DNA of 64,000 bases. It comes from Planococcus halocryophilus. Its GTDB lineage: Bacteria > Bacillota > Bacilli > Bacillales_A > Planococcaceae. Under the pieces are notes generated by a model. It saw only the letters and a list, made by a program, of their open reading frames with translations. It did no database searches and was not told the DNA's origin. Both the position numbers and the translations under genes were made by a program. Where the stretch lies: contig NZ_JAKVTG010000011.1 in the NCBI RefSeq assembly GCF_022489025.1, forward strand, positions 1 through 64,000, written 5' to 3'. Shown here one piece after another: positions 7,178 to 18,386 of this stretch. How positions within the stretch are numbered: position 1 is the first letter of the stretch; the number at the start of each line of letters is the position of its first letter.

Positions 7178-8059
7178 TCATTCCTTTCTGATTTTTACGT
7201 CTCTATGTGTAACGATAACTTTATTGTTTTTTGCCAGAAGTTTACCATAGTATTCAGCCAATGTAACTGAACGGTGCTGACCTCCTGTACAACCAAATGC
7301 AATGACCAGTTGCGCTTTTCCTTCACGTTTATATTGCGGAATCATAAATTGTAAAAGATCTGTCAGTTTTTCAATAAGCGTCTGTGTTTCTTGCCATTTT
7401 AATACATAACTCGAAACTCGATTGTCAAGCCCTGTTAGTGGGTTTAACTCTTCGATGTAGTACGGGTTTGGTAAAAAGCGCACATCAAATACTAAATCAG
7501 CATCAATTGGCATCCCGTGTTTGAACCCGAAAGACACTACGTTTACCGTAAAAACGTTGCTTGTTTTGGATGAGAAATCAGAGGTAATGCGTTCTTTTAA
7601 CTGACGTGGTGTCATATTGGATGTGTTGTATATATTTTGCGCTCGCCCTTGGAGATCGCTCAACATATCGCGTTCTTTTTTGATGCCCCCCAAAACCAAT
7701 CCACCAGGTGATAAAGGATGAGATCGTCTTGACTCTTTATACCGACTAACCAACGCCTCATTTTCTGCGTCTAAAAATAAAATGGTAATCGAAACTCTTG
7801 GTTCTTTCGACAAATCGTCAATAGCATCGACAAGACTGTCAAAAAAGTCGCCACCACGCAAATCCATAACTGCTGCTACCCGCTTCATTGATTTTCCAGA
7901 ATCTCTCATTAACTTAAGAAAAGTAGGTAGCAATGTTGGTGGTAAGTTATCAATTGTAAAAAACCCTAAATCTTCGAAACTTTGGATGGCAACCGTTTTT
8001 CCTGCGCCAGACATTCCTGTAATGATGATTAATTCGGTTTCCTCTACATGATTATTCAT
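7178..8059 (-). CDS. rapZ: RapZ/YvcJ, nucleotide-binding protein
   Basis: A 293-residue P-loop protein with Walker A GMSGAGKT (15-22), DRGGDFF-type motif (LRGGDFF, near 70) and C-terminal [10 protein letters not shown] (about 255-264), the RapZ signature. In E. coli RapZ binds RNA and UDP-GlcNAc-pathway metabolites to control GlmS; in B. subtilis YvcJ hydrolyses GTP and affects competence. Its start overlaps the end of the nudix gene by eight bases, with AGAGGTG upstream inside that gene. Confidence 0.95.
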   Translation of the reverse strand: MNNHVEETELIIITGMSGAGKTVAIQSFEDLGFFTIDNLPPTLLPTFLKLMRDSGKSMKRVAAVMDLRGGDFFDSLVDAIDDLSKEPRVSITILFLDAENEALVSRYKESRRSHPLSPGGLVLGGIKKERDMLSDLQGRAQNIYNTSNMTPRQLKERITSDFSSKTSNVFTVNVVSFGFKHGMPIDADLVFDVRFLPNPYYIEELNPLTGLDNRVSSYVLKWQETQTLIEKLTDLLQFMIPQYKREGKAQLVIAFGCTGGQHRSVTLAEYYGKLLAKNNKVIVTHRDVKIRKE

Positions 8060-8537
8060 TCGGGTGATTCACCTCTTCAATTGATGATTGGATATTCTCT
8101 TTAATCAGCTGGAACTCGGGGGTGTAATAAAATGTACCATATTGGACCCCTTGCTGGTTTGCTACAAATTGCAAATTCGTTCGGTCACCTTCTGCCATTG
8201 GCAAAGTTGCCAAAGCTTCTACCGGATGCCACTCCAATATACCTTCAGGTGTTTCTTTGAATAAGTCGCCAGTCAAATCGTTTGCTGCAAATGTATACAT
8301 CATCCATTCATTCACTGTTTTTCCTTGTTCTTGAATCATCATTGTGTAAACGCCTTTTAAATGCGTACCTATTGGCGTAGCATTTGTTTCTTCTGTAAAC
8401 TCACGAACTGCCGCCTCAAAAATTGACTCGCCAGGCTCCATTTTGCCACCTGGTGCTACGTACCAATCACGTCGTGGTTTCTTTAATAATAATACTTGTC
8501 CATTTTTAATAACTAGTAAATTCGCGATTCGCTGCAC
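8052..8537 (-). CDS. yvcI: Nudix hydrolase, YvcI type
   Basis: 161 residues with a complete Nudix box, [21 protein letters not shown] (about 31-51), which binds metal and cleaves nucleoside diphosphates linked to another group; the substrate is not known. The start is placed at the GTG at 8537 ([10 protein letters not shown]), because GGAG lies upstream and Bacillus YvcI begins MQRV at this point; a longer frame from ATG 8573 overlaps the promoter and lacks a ribosome binding site. It is the first gene of the operon continuing to crh. Confidence 0.9.
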   Translation of the reverse strand: MQRIANLLVIKNGQVLLLKKPRRDWYVAPGGKMEPGESIFEAAVREFTEETNATPIGTHLKGVYTMMIQEQGKTVNEWMMYTFAANDLTGDLFKETPEGILEWHPVEALATLPMAEGDRTNLQFVANQQGVQYGTFYYTPEFQLIKENIQSSIEEVNHPNE

Positions 8538-8571
8538 ATTCGACACTCCGCATCTATTGTAAACTCTCTTC

Positions 8572-8601
8572 ATTATACATCTATCCTGGCGTGCCGTGCA
8601 A
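8572..8601 (-). promoter_or_regulatory. Promoter of the nudix-rapZ-yvcK-whiA-crh operon
   Basis: On the minus strand TTGCAC is followed after 18 bases by TATAAT, preceded by TGN-like bases. The start of the nudix gene at GTG 8537 lies about 35 bases downstream of the -10. Confidence 0.6.
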
Positions 8602-8607
8602 AGGAAT

Positions 8608-8647
8608 GAAAAAAAAGGCCATCTTTCGATTCGCTCGAAAGATGGCC
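8608..8647 (-). terminator. trxB terminator
   Basis: A perfect 13-bp stem (GGCCATCTTTCGA and its complement) with loop TTCGC, followed on the minus strand by a run of eight T. Confidence 0.92.
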
Positions 8648-8740
8648 TATCAAAAACTCTTTTAAAAAAAGGGGGTCATTTACTCTTCTTACTATATAGA
8701 AGCACTATGACAAGCGCGTTACAAAAAGATTAAGAAACAA

Positions 8741-9724
<984 letters not shown>

Positions 9725-9735
9725 TCAGTAGCTAA

Positions 9736-9764
9736 ATCGTATAAGATTCCAGCTAAAGCTTCAA
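9736..9764 (-). promoter_or_regulatory. Possible trxB promoter
   Basis: TTGAAG and TACGAT are 17 bases apart on the minus strand, between the TPR gene stop and the trxB ribosome binding site. The -10 is imperfect. Confidence 0.4.
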
Positions 9765-9773
9765 CTTTTATGC

Positions 9774-11297
9774 CTACAACTCCATATTGGGCAAGTACAC
9801 TGTCATGTCTTTTATATACTTTGTTAACGTTGAGACAGATATTCCAAAGCGGTCCGCCACTTGTTTTTTAGTTATTTTTTCACTATTAGCAGCTTTCAGC
9901 AGAAACTCGACAGCTGCTGCTAAAGCCTCTGGATTCTTGAATGTATAGTTCTCATCAAACGCTTTTTCAAACAATAAAAACCATAATTTGAAAACTTCTA
10001 CTCGCTGCAGAGTTACCATTTCATCTGCTGCATATAGCAGTTCTGCAACTTCCATTGCGCGCATGAACGCGTGCTCTTCTGGAATTTCTTTTTTAAATGG
10101 ATGACCAAGGGCATATCCTAACACAAAGGTTTCCAGCACAGATGGCTGATCGGACGCTAACCAGTTCGGATGAGAGATTATTTCTTGCTTATGGGCTGAC
10201 TTACCTAATAAAAATAAACCAAAAAGTCGTTCACTCTTTTTCGCATGATCCAGTTTTTTCACCAAATAATCTCGGTCATGTTCAAGCGCATCTGCATGTG
10301 GCATCGCAGAATGCTCGTTCCACGGTGCATAACCATCTTTATCTGGATCCATTTTCTTCAACTGATCCCAGGCTTGTCTCGAGGCTTCTTCATGCCCCGA
10401 ATGATAAGCTGCATGTGATAACCAAAAATAAAATGCAGCATCGCCCTCAAAACCGCGTTTTTGCAAACTTTTTAACCAACGATAGGCTTCTTTGTATTTC
10501 CCGACTAGCGCAAATGTTGCCCCTAATTTATACCGTTGCTCAAATACATACGGTTGAATTTTTTTCAGCAATTCGAGAATGTCATCTAACTCCGCATTCT
10601 TTTCGTAATAATGAAAAACAGCTAAATTACAAAGCGCGTGCAAATTACCCGTATTTCTCCGCAATACATCATGAAGCAAGGCTTTAGCCATTTCAGCTTC
10701 TCCGATATAAAAATAAGCCAAAGCTAAATTATTACAAGCTCCCCAAAAATCAGGTTTCTCTTCGATCAGCTTTTCAAGTAGTTCAATAGCACTTTTAAAA
10801 TCACCTTGTTCCATCATGCGTCGGGCTTTTTCCTGTTGATAATGGTATTCGCTCTCTTGGGTGTCCCCGTTTTCATCAATACCTTGCCACTCTTCTTGTT
10901 CTGCAAAATCAACTATGCTCATAGCTTCAGCCGCATATTTCCCTTGCGTTTCATTAACTAAGTATTGTTTGGCATAATTTCGCGCGTCCCAAAACAAGCC
11001 CATGTGTGCATGGACTTCAGCAAGGAAAAACAAAATATCGGCGTCTTTCGCATCTAATTCATGTGCGGCATGAAGAACATCCATGGCTTGTTCAAATTCA
11101 TGCATTTCCATCAACACAATGCCGTATTGCGTCAAAAAAACCGCATCTCTCGGACTAAGCTCAGTAGCACGCCGCAAATACTTATGTGCTTTAGGATAGT
11201 TTTCACGTTGAAGTTCTTTCATCGCTTTTCTATAATAAAATTCTCCTGTCGGGATAAAAGACAGTATGTTCTTATCGTTTCTTTTTTTATTCTCCAA
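9774..11297 (-). CDS. yvcD: TPR-repeat protein, YvcD type
   Basis: 507 residues made largely of tetratricopeptide repeats: clear units near residues 20-120 (EFYYRKAMKELQRENYPKAHKYL; TPRDAVFLTQYG-type turns) and 150-300. The C-terminus (about 465-500, ITKKQVADRFGISVSTLTKYIK) resembles a helix-turn-helix, suggesting a TPR protein that also binds DNA or forms a regulatory scaffold. There is no signal peptide. It starts at TTG with GGAGG seven bases upstream. It sits before trxB as in B. subtilis yvcD-trxB. Function is unknown. Confidence 0.85.
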   Translation of the reverse strand: MENKKRNDKNILSFIPTGEFYYRKAMKELQRENYPKAHKYLRRATELSPRDAVFLTQYGIVLMEMHEFEQAMDVLHAAHELDAKDADILFFLAEVHAHMGLFWDARNYAKQYLVNETQGKYAAEAMSIVDFAEQEEWQGIDENGDTQESEYHYQQEKARRMMEQGDFKSAIELLEKLIEEKPDFWGACNNLALAYFYIGEAEMAKALLHDVLRRNTGNLHALCNLAVFHYYEKNAELDDILELLKKIQPYVFEQRYKLGATFALVGKYKEAYRWLKSLQKRGFEGDAAFYFWLSHAAYHSGHEEASRQAWDQLKKMDPDKDGYAPWNEHSAMPHADALEHDRDYLVKKLDHAKKSERLFGLFLLGKSAHKQEIISHPNWLASDQPSVLETFVLGYALGHPFKKEIPEEHAFMRAMEVAELLYAADEMVTLQRVEVFKLWFLLFEKAFDENYTFKNPEALAAAVEFLLKAANSEKITKKQVADRFGISVSTLTKYIKDMTVYLPNMEL

Positions 11298-11308
11298 AAT
11301 ATGCCTCC

Positions 11309-11340
11309 GAAAAAGTAAAAGAGACGATTAAAATCGTCTC
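11309..11340 (-). terminator. his operon terminator
   Basis: A perfect 9-bp stem, GAGACGATT/AATCGTCTC, followed on the minus strand by TTTTACTTTTT, about 40 bases after the hisIE stop. Confidence 0.8.
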
Positions 11341-11382
11341 CAAACTCAAATGTGCTGTAATTATAGCATATTTCCCTCTTAT

Positions 11383-12006
11383 TTACTTGTCCGTTTTAGA
11401 TGTATGACGCTCTTTTAATACATCTACCACTTGGTTAAAGCCTACTTTTTGTTCTTGTAGTAACACCAAGACATGATAAAACAAATCAGCAGCTTCCATT
11501 GATAATTCTTCAGCATCTCGATTTTTAGCCGCGATGATTACTTCTGCTGCTTCTTCTCCTACTTTTTTGCAAATTTTATCGACACCTTCATTGAACAAAT
11601 ACGTTGTATACGCTCCTTCAGGCATTTCTTTTTCACGTGTTTCGATCAATGCTGCTAATTGTGCAATCATATCTCCTGGTGAGTTGTTGGGTTCTCCGTG
11701 AATGGTTTCAAAAAAGCAGCTGTTTTGGCCAGTGTGACAAGCTGGTCCGTTTGGAATTACTTCATAAATCAGCGAATCACCGTCGCAATCTAATCGAACC
11801 GCTGTTACTTGTTGCGTATTGCCACTCGTTGCTCCTTTGTTCCATAATTCGTTGCGGCTCCTCGAATACAGCCATGTTTCATTTGTTTCCATTGTTTTTT
11901 GTACAGCTTCTTCATTAGCATAGGCTAGCGTTAATACTTCTTTTGTTTCGGCATTTTGGATAATGACGGGAATAAGCCCGTTTTGGTCATATTGAATCGT
12001 AGTCAT
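11383..12006 (-). CDS. hisI: Bifunctional PR-AMP cyclohydrolase/PR-ATP pyrophosphatase
   Basis: This fusion performs steps 2 and 3 of histidine synthesis. Residues about 1-110 are the cyclohydrolase with Zn/Mg-binding DCDGD and the cysteine-containing [14 protein letters not shown]; residues about 115-205 are the pyrophosphatase, with [13 protein letters not shown] and [13 protein letters not shown] forming the metal-binding helices. At 207 residues it is typical of HisIE. Its start overlaps the hisF stop by four bases. It is the last gene of the operon. Confidence 0.97.
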   Translation of the reverse strand: MTTIQYDQNGLIPVIIQNAETKEVLTLAYANEEAVQKTMETNETWLYSRSRNELWNKGATSGNTQQVTAVRLDCDGDSLIYEVIPNGPACHTGQNSCFFETIHGEPNNSPGDMIAQLAALIETREKEMPEGAYTTYLFNEGVDKICKKVGEEAAEVIIAAKNRDAEELSMEAADLFYHVLVLLQEQKVGFNQVVDVLKERHTSKTDK

Positions 12007-12755
12007 CGGACATTCACTCCCTCTTTGCGTAAATACTGTTTTACCTCATCGACACTAGTTTCTTTATAGTGGAAAATTGATGCTGCTAACGCTGCGTCAG
12101 CGTCTACTTCTTTAAATACTTCGTCAAAATGTTCTTTGTTTCCTGCACCACCGCTGGCAATAACAGGTACTTCCACCGCTTCACGCACAGCGCGTGTCAA
12201 TTCCAAATCAAAGCCATCTTTTGAGCCGTCTTTGTCCATGCTCGTTAACAGCAATTCGCCTGCGCCAAGTTCCACGCTTTTCTTTGCCCATTCAACAGCT
12301 GACCATTCGGTTTTATTGCGACCACCGTGTGTGTAAACGTCCCAGCTGTCGCCGTTTTTCTTCGCATCAATTGCGACAACAATACATTGTGATCCAAAAA
12401 AATCTGCGCCTTCTTTAATGAGCTCTGGGCGATCAAGTGCCGCTGTGTTTAACGAGACTTTATCAGCACCCGCACGCAACAACCGTTTCATATCATCTAA
12501 GCTTCGGATACCTCCGCCCACAGTGAAGGGAATTGATAATTCTGTAGCGACGATTTTAACTACTTCAACCATGGTTTCTTTGCCTTCATGAGACGCAGAA
12601 ATATCCAAAAAGACCAATTCGTCCGCGCCTTGTTTATCGTAAAATCGAGCCAGTTCCACAGGATCTCCAGCATCACGTAACGATACAAAACTAACACCTT
12701 TTACGACACGCCCTTCTTTTACATCTAAACAAGGAATGATACGTTTTGTCAGCAT
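12003..12755 (-). CDS. hisF: Imidazole glycerol phosphate synthase, cyclase subunit
   Basis: HisF is the TIM-barrel half of IGP synthase. It uses ammonia channelled from HisH to make IGP and AICAR from PRFAR. The first strand carries the catalytic Asp ([14 protein letters not shown], Asp11), and the second catalytic Asp lies in VVAIDAKK near residue 130; the phosphate-binding GGGIRS and ASGGAG loops are present. 250 residues, full length. It overlaps hisA by seven bases. Confidence 0.98.
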   Translation of the reverse strand: MLTKRIIPCLDVKEGRVVKGVSFVSLRDAGDPVELARFYDKQGADELVFLDISASHEGKETMVEVVKIVATELSIPFTVGGGIRSLDDMKRLLRAGADKVSLNTAALDRPELIKEGADFFGSQCIVVAIDAKKNGDSWDVYTHGGRNKTEWSAVEWAKKSVELGAGELLLTSMDKDGSKDGFDLELTRAVREAVEVPVIASGGAGNKEHFDEVFKEVDADAALAASIFHYKETSVDEVKQYLRKEGVNVR

Positions 12756-13477
12756 GACAATGCCTCCTCTAGTGTAAAGCGGTTTTCATAAAGTGCTTTG
12801 CCAATAATCACACCCGCAATATTGCTTTGATCCGCTGCTTTTTTCACATTTTTTACATCTTCAAGTGAACCGATGCCACCCGAGACAATGATTTGCGCTT
12901 TTTCAGATTTTGCCAAAGCTTTATTGGCTTCAATATTGGGTCCAGCTAATGTGCCGTCTGTTGCGATATCTGTGTAAATAAAATGCTTAGCGCCTTTGGA
13001 AGCAAAATAATCAGCTACTTCTGTCGCCGCTTGTCCCGACGTTTCAATCCAGCCTTCTGTTGCTGCCATCCCATTTTTTGCATCAATGCCAATGACAATG
13101 CGGTCAGCTCCAAATTCTTCAATAAATGATACGGCAAGTTCTGGGTTACGAATTGCTAAACTGCCGATAATGACACGTGCTACACCGTTTGATAAATAAT
13201 GTTCAATATCTTCACGCGTTCGAATACCACCGCCTATTTGCACCTTTGCACCTAGTTTAGCAGCTTCAATAACAACTTGATCGTTAATCCGGACGCCGTC
13301 TTTAGCCCCGTCCAAATCGACCATATGTATCCACTCCGCACCAGCATCTACAAATTTTTTAGCCATGTCAACCGGTGAATCGCCATAGATCGTTTCTTGA
13401 GCATAATCTCCCTGAAACAAACGCACACAATTACCATCTCTTAAATCGATAGCGGGATAAATTTGAAAGTTAGACAT
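12749..13477 (-). CDS. hisA: ProFAR isomerase
   Basis: HisA opens the ribose of ProFAR in an Amadori rearrangement (step 4). The 242-residue half-barrel protein shows [17 protein letters not shown] at the N-terminus with the catalytic Asp, and the second Asp in [14 protein letters not shown]. Loops GGGIRT and VSGGIG bind the substrate phosphates. It overlaps both neighbours by a few bases. Confidence 0.97.
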   Translation of the reverse strand: MSNFQIYPAIDLRDGNCVRLFQGDYAQETIYGDSPVDMAKKFVDAGAEWIHMVDLDGAKDGVRINDQVVIEAAKLGAKVQIGGGIRTREDIEHYLSNGVARVIIGSLAIRNPELAVSFIEEFGADRIVIGIDAKNGMAATEGWIETSGQAATEVADYFASKGAKHFIYTDIATDGTLAGPNIEANKALAKSEKAQIIVSGGIGSLEDVKNVKKAADQSNIAGVIIGKALYENRFTLEEALSC

Positions 13478-14099
13478 TTAGGTTCCTCCTAACATTTGCA
13501 ATCCATTGTTCTAATAAATAATGACCAAAATCTCCGGATTTTTCCGGATGGAATTGCATGCCTGTAATTAGTCCTGTCCCTACGACTCCCGGAACATCTA
13601 GCTCACCATAACTTGCCGTTGCCCAAACTTGTTGTTGATTGGTATTAACAGCTAAAAATGAATGCACAAAATAAACATGCGTGTCACTTAACACATCATC
13701 TAACCAATAAGGAACGCTTGAAAATTCAAGACGATTCCAACCCATATGCGGAATTCGGTATGTTCCTTTTTCAAAACGACGGATTTGTCCTTCTAGTAAG
13801 CCTAAGCCTTTTGTTGGTTTAACTTCTGAACTATCTTCATACAATAATTGCATGCCAAGACAAATCCCAAGAAGCGGTATGTTCTTCGATGGCAATGATT
13901 GAATAAATTCCGACAAGCCTTTTTGATTTAATAACTCCATCGCATCAGGAAATGCTCCTACTCCTGGAAGCAAAATGCCTTCTGCTTCTCCTAAAACAGC
14001 AGGATCATCCGAGACAATCACTGTACATTCTAGTTTTTTCAACGCTTGTTCAACACTGAACAAATTGCCCATACCATAATCGATAATCCCAATGATCAT
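13470..14099 (-). CDS. hisH: Imidazole glycerol phosphate synthase, glutaminase subunit
   Basis: HisH is a class I glutamine amidotransferase that supplies ammonia to HisF. The nucleophile is Cys80 in GICLGMQLL, and the His-Glu pair is in GMQFHPEKSG near the C-terminus. 209 residues, full length. It overlaps hisB by four bases (ATGA) and hisA by eight. Confidence 0.97.
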   Translation of the reverse strand: MIIGIIDYGMGNLFSVEQALKKLECTVIVSDDPAVLGEAEGILLPGVGAFPDAMELLNQKGLSEFIQSLPSKNIPLLGICLGMQLLYEDSSEVKPTKGLGLLEGQIRRFEKGTYRIPHMGWNRLEFSSVPYWLDDVLSDTHVYFVHSFLAVNTNQQQVWATASYGELDVPGVVGTGLITGMQFHPEKSGDFGHYLLEQWIANVRRNLNV

Positions 14100-14683
14100 G
14101 TTAACAGCCCCTTTGTTGATGGCACACCTTTAACTCGCGGGTCGATCATTGTCGCTTCATCAAGTGCACGTGCTAATGCTTTAAATATCGCCTCGATAAT
14201 ATGGTGCGTATTTTTGCCGTAATGAACAATTACATGAACGTTCATGCGTGACTCCAGCGCAAATTTCCATAAAAATTCTTCTACTAGCTCTGTATCAAAC
14301 GTACCCACTTTTTCTTTTGGCAACTCACAACGAAACTCCAAATGCGGACGGTTCGAGCAGTCAATCACTACTTGGGCCAATGCATCATCCATTGGAACAA
14401 AAGCATTGCCGTAACGCCGTATGCCTTTTTTATCACCAAGCGCTTCTTTCACAGCTTGCCCCAAAACAATGCCAATATCTTCAGTTGTGTGGTGGTCATC
14501 AATATGTGTATCGCCATCTGCTTTAATATCTCCATCAAATAATCCGTGCTTGATGAACAAATCCAACATATGATCCATAAATGGAACGCCAGTATCAATA
14601 ACCGATTTCCCTTCACCATCTAATGCAAAGCTGATGGCTACTTTAGTTTCATTGGTATTTCGTTTGATTTCAGCTTGTCTCAT
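14096..14683 (-). CDS. hisB: Imidazoleglycerol-phosphate dehydratase
   Basis: Monofunctional HisB (195 residues), with the paired metal-binding motifs DTHIDDHHTTEDIGI (about 58-72) and YGKNTHHIIEAIFKALARAL (about 160-178). It makes imidazole acetol phosphate. The phosphatase half of enteric HisB is absent, as usual in Bacillales, so histidinol phosphatase must be elsewhere. Confidence 0.98.
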   Translation of the reverse strand: MRQAEIKRNTNETKVAISFALDGEGKSVIDTGVPFMDHMLDLFIKHGLFDGDIKADGDTHIDDHHTTEDIGIVLGQAVKEALGDKKGIRRYGNAFVPMDDALAQVVIDCSNRPHLEFRCELPKEKVGTFDTELVEEFLWKFALESRMNVHVIVHYGKNTHHIIEAIFKALARALDEATMIDPRVKGVPSTKGLLT

Positions 14684-15963
14684 TGTTCATTCTCCTTTTT
14701 CCACGACCGTGATTCGACTGCACGTGCATGTCCTTCTAAACCTTCAAGACGTGCCAGTCGGGCGATTTTATCTTTATTGTTTTGCCACGCTTTTTCACTA
14801 TAGCGAATAATACTTGTCCGTTTTATAAAGTCATAAACCGATAATGCACTTGAAAAACGGGCAGTGCTGTTTGTCGGCAAGACATGATTTGTCCCTGCAA
14901 AATAATCGCCGATAGGTTCAGATGAATAGCGACCAATAAAAATTGCGCCGGCATGATGAATCTTTTCTGCAACCGCTTCGGCATCCTCTGTCATAATCTC
15001 CAAATGTTCTGGAGCTAGTTGATCTGCAGCAGTAATTAGCTCTTCCATCGTCTCACCCAAATAAATCATGCTGTGATTTGCAATCGCTGGGCTCGCAATG
15101 GCTTCACGCGGCAAAGTTGCTAGTTGCTTTTCTACTTGCTTGGAAACTGCATCCGCTAATTTTTCGCTTGTTGTCAATAGTACAGCACTTGCCAATGGAT
15201 CGTGTTCTGCTTGAGACAATAAATCCGCAGCCACTTCATCAGCATACGCTGTTTCATCTGCAATAATTGCTATTTCGCTCGGTCCGGCAATCATGTCAAT
15301 GGCCACATCGCCATTAACTTCTCGTTTAGCGAGAGCAACAAAAATATTACCGGGTCCGGTAATTTTATCTACTGATGCAATCGATTTTGTTCCATAAGCC
15401 AATGCAGCAATCGCTTGTGCACCACCAGATTTATACACTTCCGTAATGCCAAGAATATGAGCTGATGCGAGTACTCCATCAGACAACGTGCCGTCTTTAC
15501 TTGGTGGTGAAATTAAGACAATGCGTGATACGCCTGCTACTTGTGCTGGAATGACATTCATCAACACAGATGAAGGATATGCAGCTGTGCCACCTGGTAC
15601 GTAAAGTCCAGCTGACTCGATAGCTGTAACACGCTGTGCCACATACGAGCCATCTTCGTTATCTAAACGGTAACCTTGTTGTTGCTGACTTTCATGATAT
15701 TTCCGAATGTTCGCCGCGGCTTCAGTTAAGTCCGCTAACAATTGCGGGTCAAATCGGTCGACTGCTTGCGAAATTTCTTCTTCTGTCACACGTAAAGAAG
15801 TTAATTTAGCACCATCCCATTTTTCTGTAAAGCGAAACATCGCTTCGTCCCCGTGATCTTTCACTTCTTGAATAATCGCTTTTACCGCTGTAACTTGCTG
15901 TTCAGTGCCTTCTGCAATCGTTCTCCTAATAGAAATTCCTGAAGAAAGACGAGTCACTTTCAT
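14680..15963 (-). CDS. hisD: Histidinol dehydrogenase
   Basis: HisD makes the last two oxidations, histidinol to histidine, with NAD and Zn. 427 residues with the family block [13 protein letters not shown] followed by [17 protein letters not shown] (about 185-215), the [10 protein letters not shown] block and APEHLEI with its catalytic His near 325. It overlaps hisG by four bases and hisB by four bases. Confidence 0.98.
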   Translation of the reverse strand: MKVTRLSSGISIRRTIAEGTEQQVTAVKAIIQEVKDHGDEAMFRFTEKWDGAKLTSLRVTEEEISQAVDRFDPQLLADLTEAAANIRKYHESQQQQGYRLDNEDGSYVAQRVTAIESAGLYVPGGTAAYPSSVLMNVIPAQVAGVSRIVLISPPSKDGTLSDGVLASAHILGITEVYKSGGAQAIAALAYGTKSIASVDKITGPGNIFVALAKREVNGDVAIDMIAGPSEIAIIADETAYADEVAADLLSQAEHDPLASAVLLTTSEKLADAVSKQVEKQLATLPREAIASPAIANHSMIYLGETMEELITAADQLAPEHLEIMTEDAEAVAEKIHHAGAIFIGRYSSEPIGDYFAGTNHVLPTNSTARFSSALSVYDFIKRTSIIRYSEKAWQNNKDKIARLARLEGLEGHARAVESRSWKKENEQ

Positions 15964-16586
15964 AAAACCGCCTGCTTTCTCAGTCTTTCCACTAAATCAG
16001 TAATGCGTTTTTGCTTTAAGCGATAACTTACAGGATTCGCAATTAACCGCGACGTAATGTCGACAATTTTTTCGTATTCAACTAATCCATTTTCTTTTAA
16101 TGTTTTACCAGTAGAGACAATATCCACAATCCGGTCAGCTAAGCCAATCATTGGGGCCAGTTCAATCGAACCGTTCAATTCAATGATTTCAACTTGTTCG
16201 CCTTTGCCACGATAATATTGTGAGGCTACTTTCGGGTATTTCGTTGCGACGCGTGGTGATACTTTATTCATTTGTGTATCAGGCATGCCTGCAGTCGCGA
16301 TATAGCACCGACTAATGCCAAGATCTAGTAACTCATAAACATCACGATCATGTTCAAGCATAACGTCTTTACCCGCAATGCCGATATCTGCTACACCATG
16401 TTCTACATAGGCCGGAACATCCATTGGTTTTGACAGAATAAAACGGATATTTTCATTAGGTGCTTCGACGATTAACTTGCGTGAATCATCAAGTTCTTTC
16501 GGCAAATCATAGCCTGCTTTTACTAATAATTCGTAAGCTTCTTCAAATATTCTGCCTTTAGGCATTGCTATTGTTAATGCATCCAT
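15960..16586 (-). CDS. hisG: ATP phosphoribosyltransferase, short catalytic subunit
   Basis: HisG condenses ATP and PRPP, the committed and feedback-controlled step. At 208 residues it is the short form, lacking the C-terminal regulatory domain; it needs HisZ, whose gene directly precedes it. The PRPP-binding segment [16 protein letters not shown] (about 165-180) and N-terminal [10 protein letters not shown] are present. Start and hisZ stop overlap by one base (TAATG). Confidence 0.98.
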   Translation of the reverse strand: MDALTIAMPKGRIFEEAYELLVKAGYDLPKELDDSRKLIVEAPNENIRFILSKPMDVPAYVEHGVADIGIAGKDVMLEHDRDVYELLDLGISRCYIATAGMPDTQMNKVSPRVATKYPKVASQYYRGKGEQVEIIELNGSIELAPMIGLADRIVDIVSTGKTLKENGLVEYEKIVDITSRLIANPVSYRLKQKRITDLVERLRKQAVL

Positions 16587-17743
16587 TAGTTAGCACCTTC
16601 CAATCGTAGAACCTTGCTGAAATGTTTGCTGAATTCATCAGTGGCTTTAACCGCTGGTCCAAATTGCAACGTAACACGCGTACCATTTTCACGAAGTTTT
16701 TGTGCTTCGTCAAACGCATGGTCTTCATTTTGTTCATCAAACAAGATTAACGTATGGTCTTGTTGTTCCGAAACAGCTGACATAATTTCTAATAATCTGT
16801 CGACACGCAAGCCAAATCCAGTTGCACCGACCTCTAGCCCAAATTGTTTCATTAAACCGTCGTATCGTCCGCCATTACCAAGTGGGAAACCGCTACCTGC
16901 AGCATATACTTCAAACACTACTCCGGTGTAATAAGTCATGTGGCTATTAAATGATAAATCATACGTAACTGCCTCAGATAAACCGCTACGGTCTAATATT
17001 TTCTTTAATTTTTTCATCTCTTCAAATAAAGAACTTTGTTTCGAATTATGAGGGTTGACCCATTGCTTCCATTCTTCGACAGTAGTCGTTGAAATCAAAC
17101 CAATAAACGACTCCATTCTCGATTCTTCAATAGGTAATTGTTTTGCTAACGTTTCAAACCCGACACTGTTTTTAGAAACAAATGCACTGCGTACTTGTTC
17201 TATTTGCTCTTGGCTTAACCCAAAATCTTCAAGAATCAATTGAAGTAATTGTGTGTGACCAATTACGAAACGACTCGATTCGATGTTTAAGTTTTTTAAG
17301 ATAGTGCCTGCAAGAATGATCACTTCTGCATCGGCATACAAGGAATCATCGCCAATCAGTTCTACGCCCATTTGTTCAAATTCAGCCGGTCGCCCGCCTT
17401 CTCGTTTTTGAGCGCGAAAGACGTTCGAATAATAACCAAGTCTGACAGGCATCTTTTCTTTTAATAGCTTAGATGCTGCAACCCGTGCGATTGGCGAAGT
17501 CATATCTGGTCGTAAAACCAATGTTTCACCTTGGCTGTCTAGTAATTTGAACAAAGCGTTATCGGCGATTGCCGAAATTTTACCGATGGTTTCATAATAT
17601 TCTAACGTTGGAGTCTGCAACAAGTCATAACCTGCTTGCTGAATGATGTTCGTTCCGCTTGTGCGAAGCTCCGCTTTCTTTTTTGCGATAAATGGGAAAT
17701 CGTCTCTCATGCCTAATGGTTTCTCAAACATTTGTATAGTCAT
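16586..17743 (-). CDS. hisZ: ATP phosphoribosyltransferase regulatory subunit
   Basis: HisZ is a catalytically inactive histidyl-tRNA synthetase paralogue that assembles with short HisG and confers histidine feedback. The class II synthetase-like core is recognisable: [16 protein letters not shown] (motif 1-2 region), [18 protein letters not shown] (motif 2) and [13 protein letters not shown] (motif 3-like). The start is put at the second ATG of ATGATGACT (GGGAG seven bases upstream); three bases earlier is possible. It is the first gene of the his operon. Confidence 0.95.
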   Translation of the reverse strand: MTIQMFEKPLGMRDDFPFIAKKKAELRTSGTNIIQQAGYDLLQTPTLEYYETIGKISAIADNALFKLLDSQGETLVLRPDMTSPIARVAASKLLKEKMPVRLGYYSNVFRAQKREGGRPAEFEQMGVELIGDDSLYADAEVIILAGTILKNLNIESSRFVIGHTQLLQLILEDFGLSQEQIEQVRSAFVSKNSVGFETLAKQLPIEESRMESFIGLISTTTVEEWKQWVNPHNSKQSSLFEEMKKLKKILDRSGLSEAVTYDLSFNSHMTYYTGVVFEVYAAGSGFPLGNGGRYDGLMKQFGLEVGATGFGLRVDRLLEIMSAVSEQQDHTLILFDEQNEDHAFDEAQKLRENGTRVTLQFGPAVKATDEFSKHFSKVLRLEGAN

Positions 17744-17767
17744 CATCAAACTCCCTAATATTGGTTA

Positions 17768-17833
17768 TTTTACTTTATCTCGCTAATGTGGTGAAGTAAA
17801 ACTATTTTATCTCATATTTCCGTCCATCGTCAA
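17768..17833 (-). promoter_or_regulatory. his operon promoter with candidate operator
   Basis: TTGACG (17828-17833) and TAAAAT (17804-17809) are 18 bases apart on the minus strand. Just downstream, around the expected transcription start, AAGTAAAA (17794-17801) and TTTTACTT (17768-17775) make an 8-bp inverted repeat with an 18-base spacer. The position fits a repressor site; which protein binds is unknown. No T-box leader is seen in the short leader. Confidence 0.55.
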
Positions 17834-17843
17834 GAGATATACT

Positions 17844-17882
17844 CGAAAAAAATCCTGAAAACACTATGTGCTTTCAGGATTT
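17844..17882 (-). terminator. yvoF terminator overlapping its stop codon
   Basis: Stem AAATCCTGAAA(A/G) with an 11-base loop, followed by TTTTTTT on the minus strand. The TGA stop of the acetyltransferase gene lies inside the 5' arm. Confidence 0.85.
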
Positions 17883-18386
17883 TGCTTGACGCTCTGCCAT
17901 TTGTTCAGCTGTAAAGATGACACTCATCGGATTTCCGCCGACAAAAGCTCCAGCTGGCACATCTTTATGGACGAGCGTGGCAGCGGAAACAATGGCGCCG
18001 TTCCCAATCGTAATGCCGGGCAAAATCGTGGTGTTTGCTCCGATCATGACGCGGTCTCCGATGACCACATCGCCGAGCCGGTATTCATCTATTAAATATT
18101 CGTGTGCCAGAATCGTTGTATTGTAGCCAATTACTGAGTTTTCTCCAACTGTAATCTTTTCAGGAAACATAACATCCGGCATTACCATTAATGCAAAAGA
18201 AGAATGCTTTCCGATTTTCATTTTCAAAAAAGTTTTATATAACCAATTTTTCATTGGCAAAAACGGTGTATATCTAGCCGTTTGAATCACCAAAAAATTT
18301 TTAGCAACTTTCCAGAAAGGCACCGTTTTGTAAATATGCCAAAGTGAATTTGGTCCTTCTACAAAATGGCGTTGTGTCTTTCTCAT
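17874..18386 (-). CDS. yvoF: Left-handed beta-helix acyltransferase, YvoF type
   Basis: 170 residues with hexapeptide repeats from about residue 60 on (GENSVIGYNTTILAHEY, VIGDRVMIGANTTILPGITIGNGAIVSAATLV), the acetyl-/acyl-CoA transferase fold of the maltose/galactoside O-acetyltransferase group. The His in ILAHEY is a likely catalytic base. The substrate is unknown; conserved placement behind hprK-lgt-ppaX hints at an envelope component but does not prove it. It overlaps ppaX by four bases. Confidence 0.85.
   Translation of the reverse strand: MRKTQRHFVEGPNSLWHIYKTVPFWKVAKNFLVIQTARYTPFLPMKNWLYKTFLKMKIGKHSSFALMVMPDVMFPEKITVGENSVIGYNTTILAHEYLIDEYRLGDVVIGDRVMIGANTTILPGITIGNGAIVSAATLVHKDVPAGAFVGGNPMSVIFTAEQMAERQAKS

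Noticed and set aside
10097..10687. A 196-codon frame antisense to the TPR gene
   Set aside because: Shadow of a conserved coding frame; composition reflects the opposite strand.
17750..17870. T-box riboswitch ahead of the his operon
   Set aside because: The leader from the predicted start to hisZ is only about 50 bases and lacks T-box and terminator elements.
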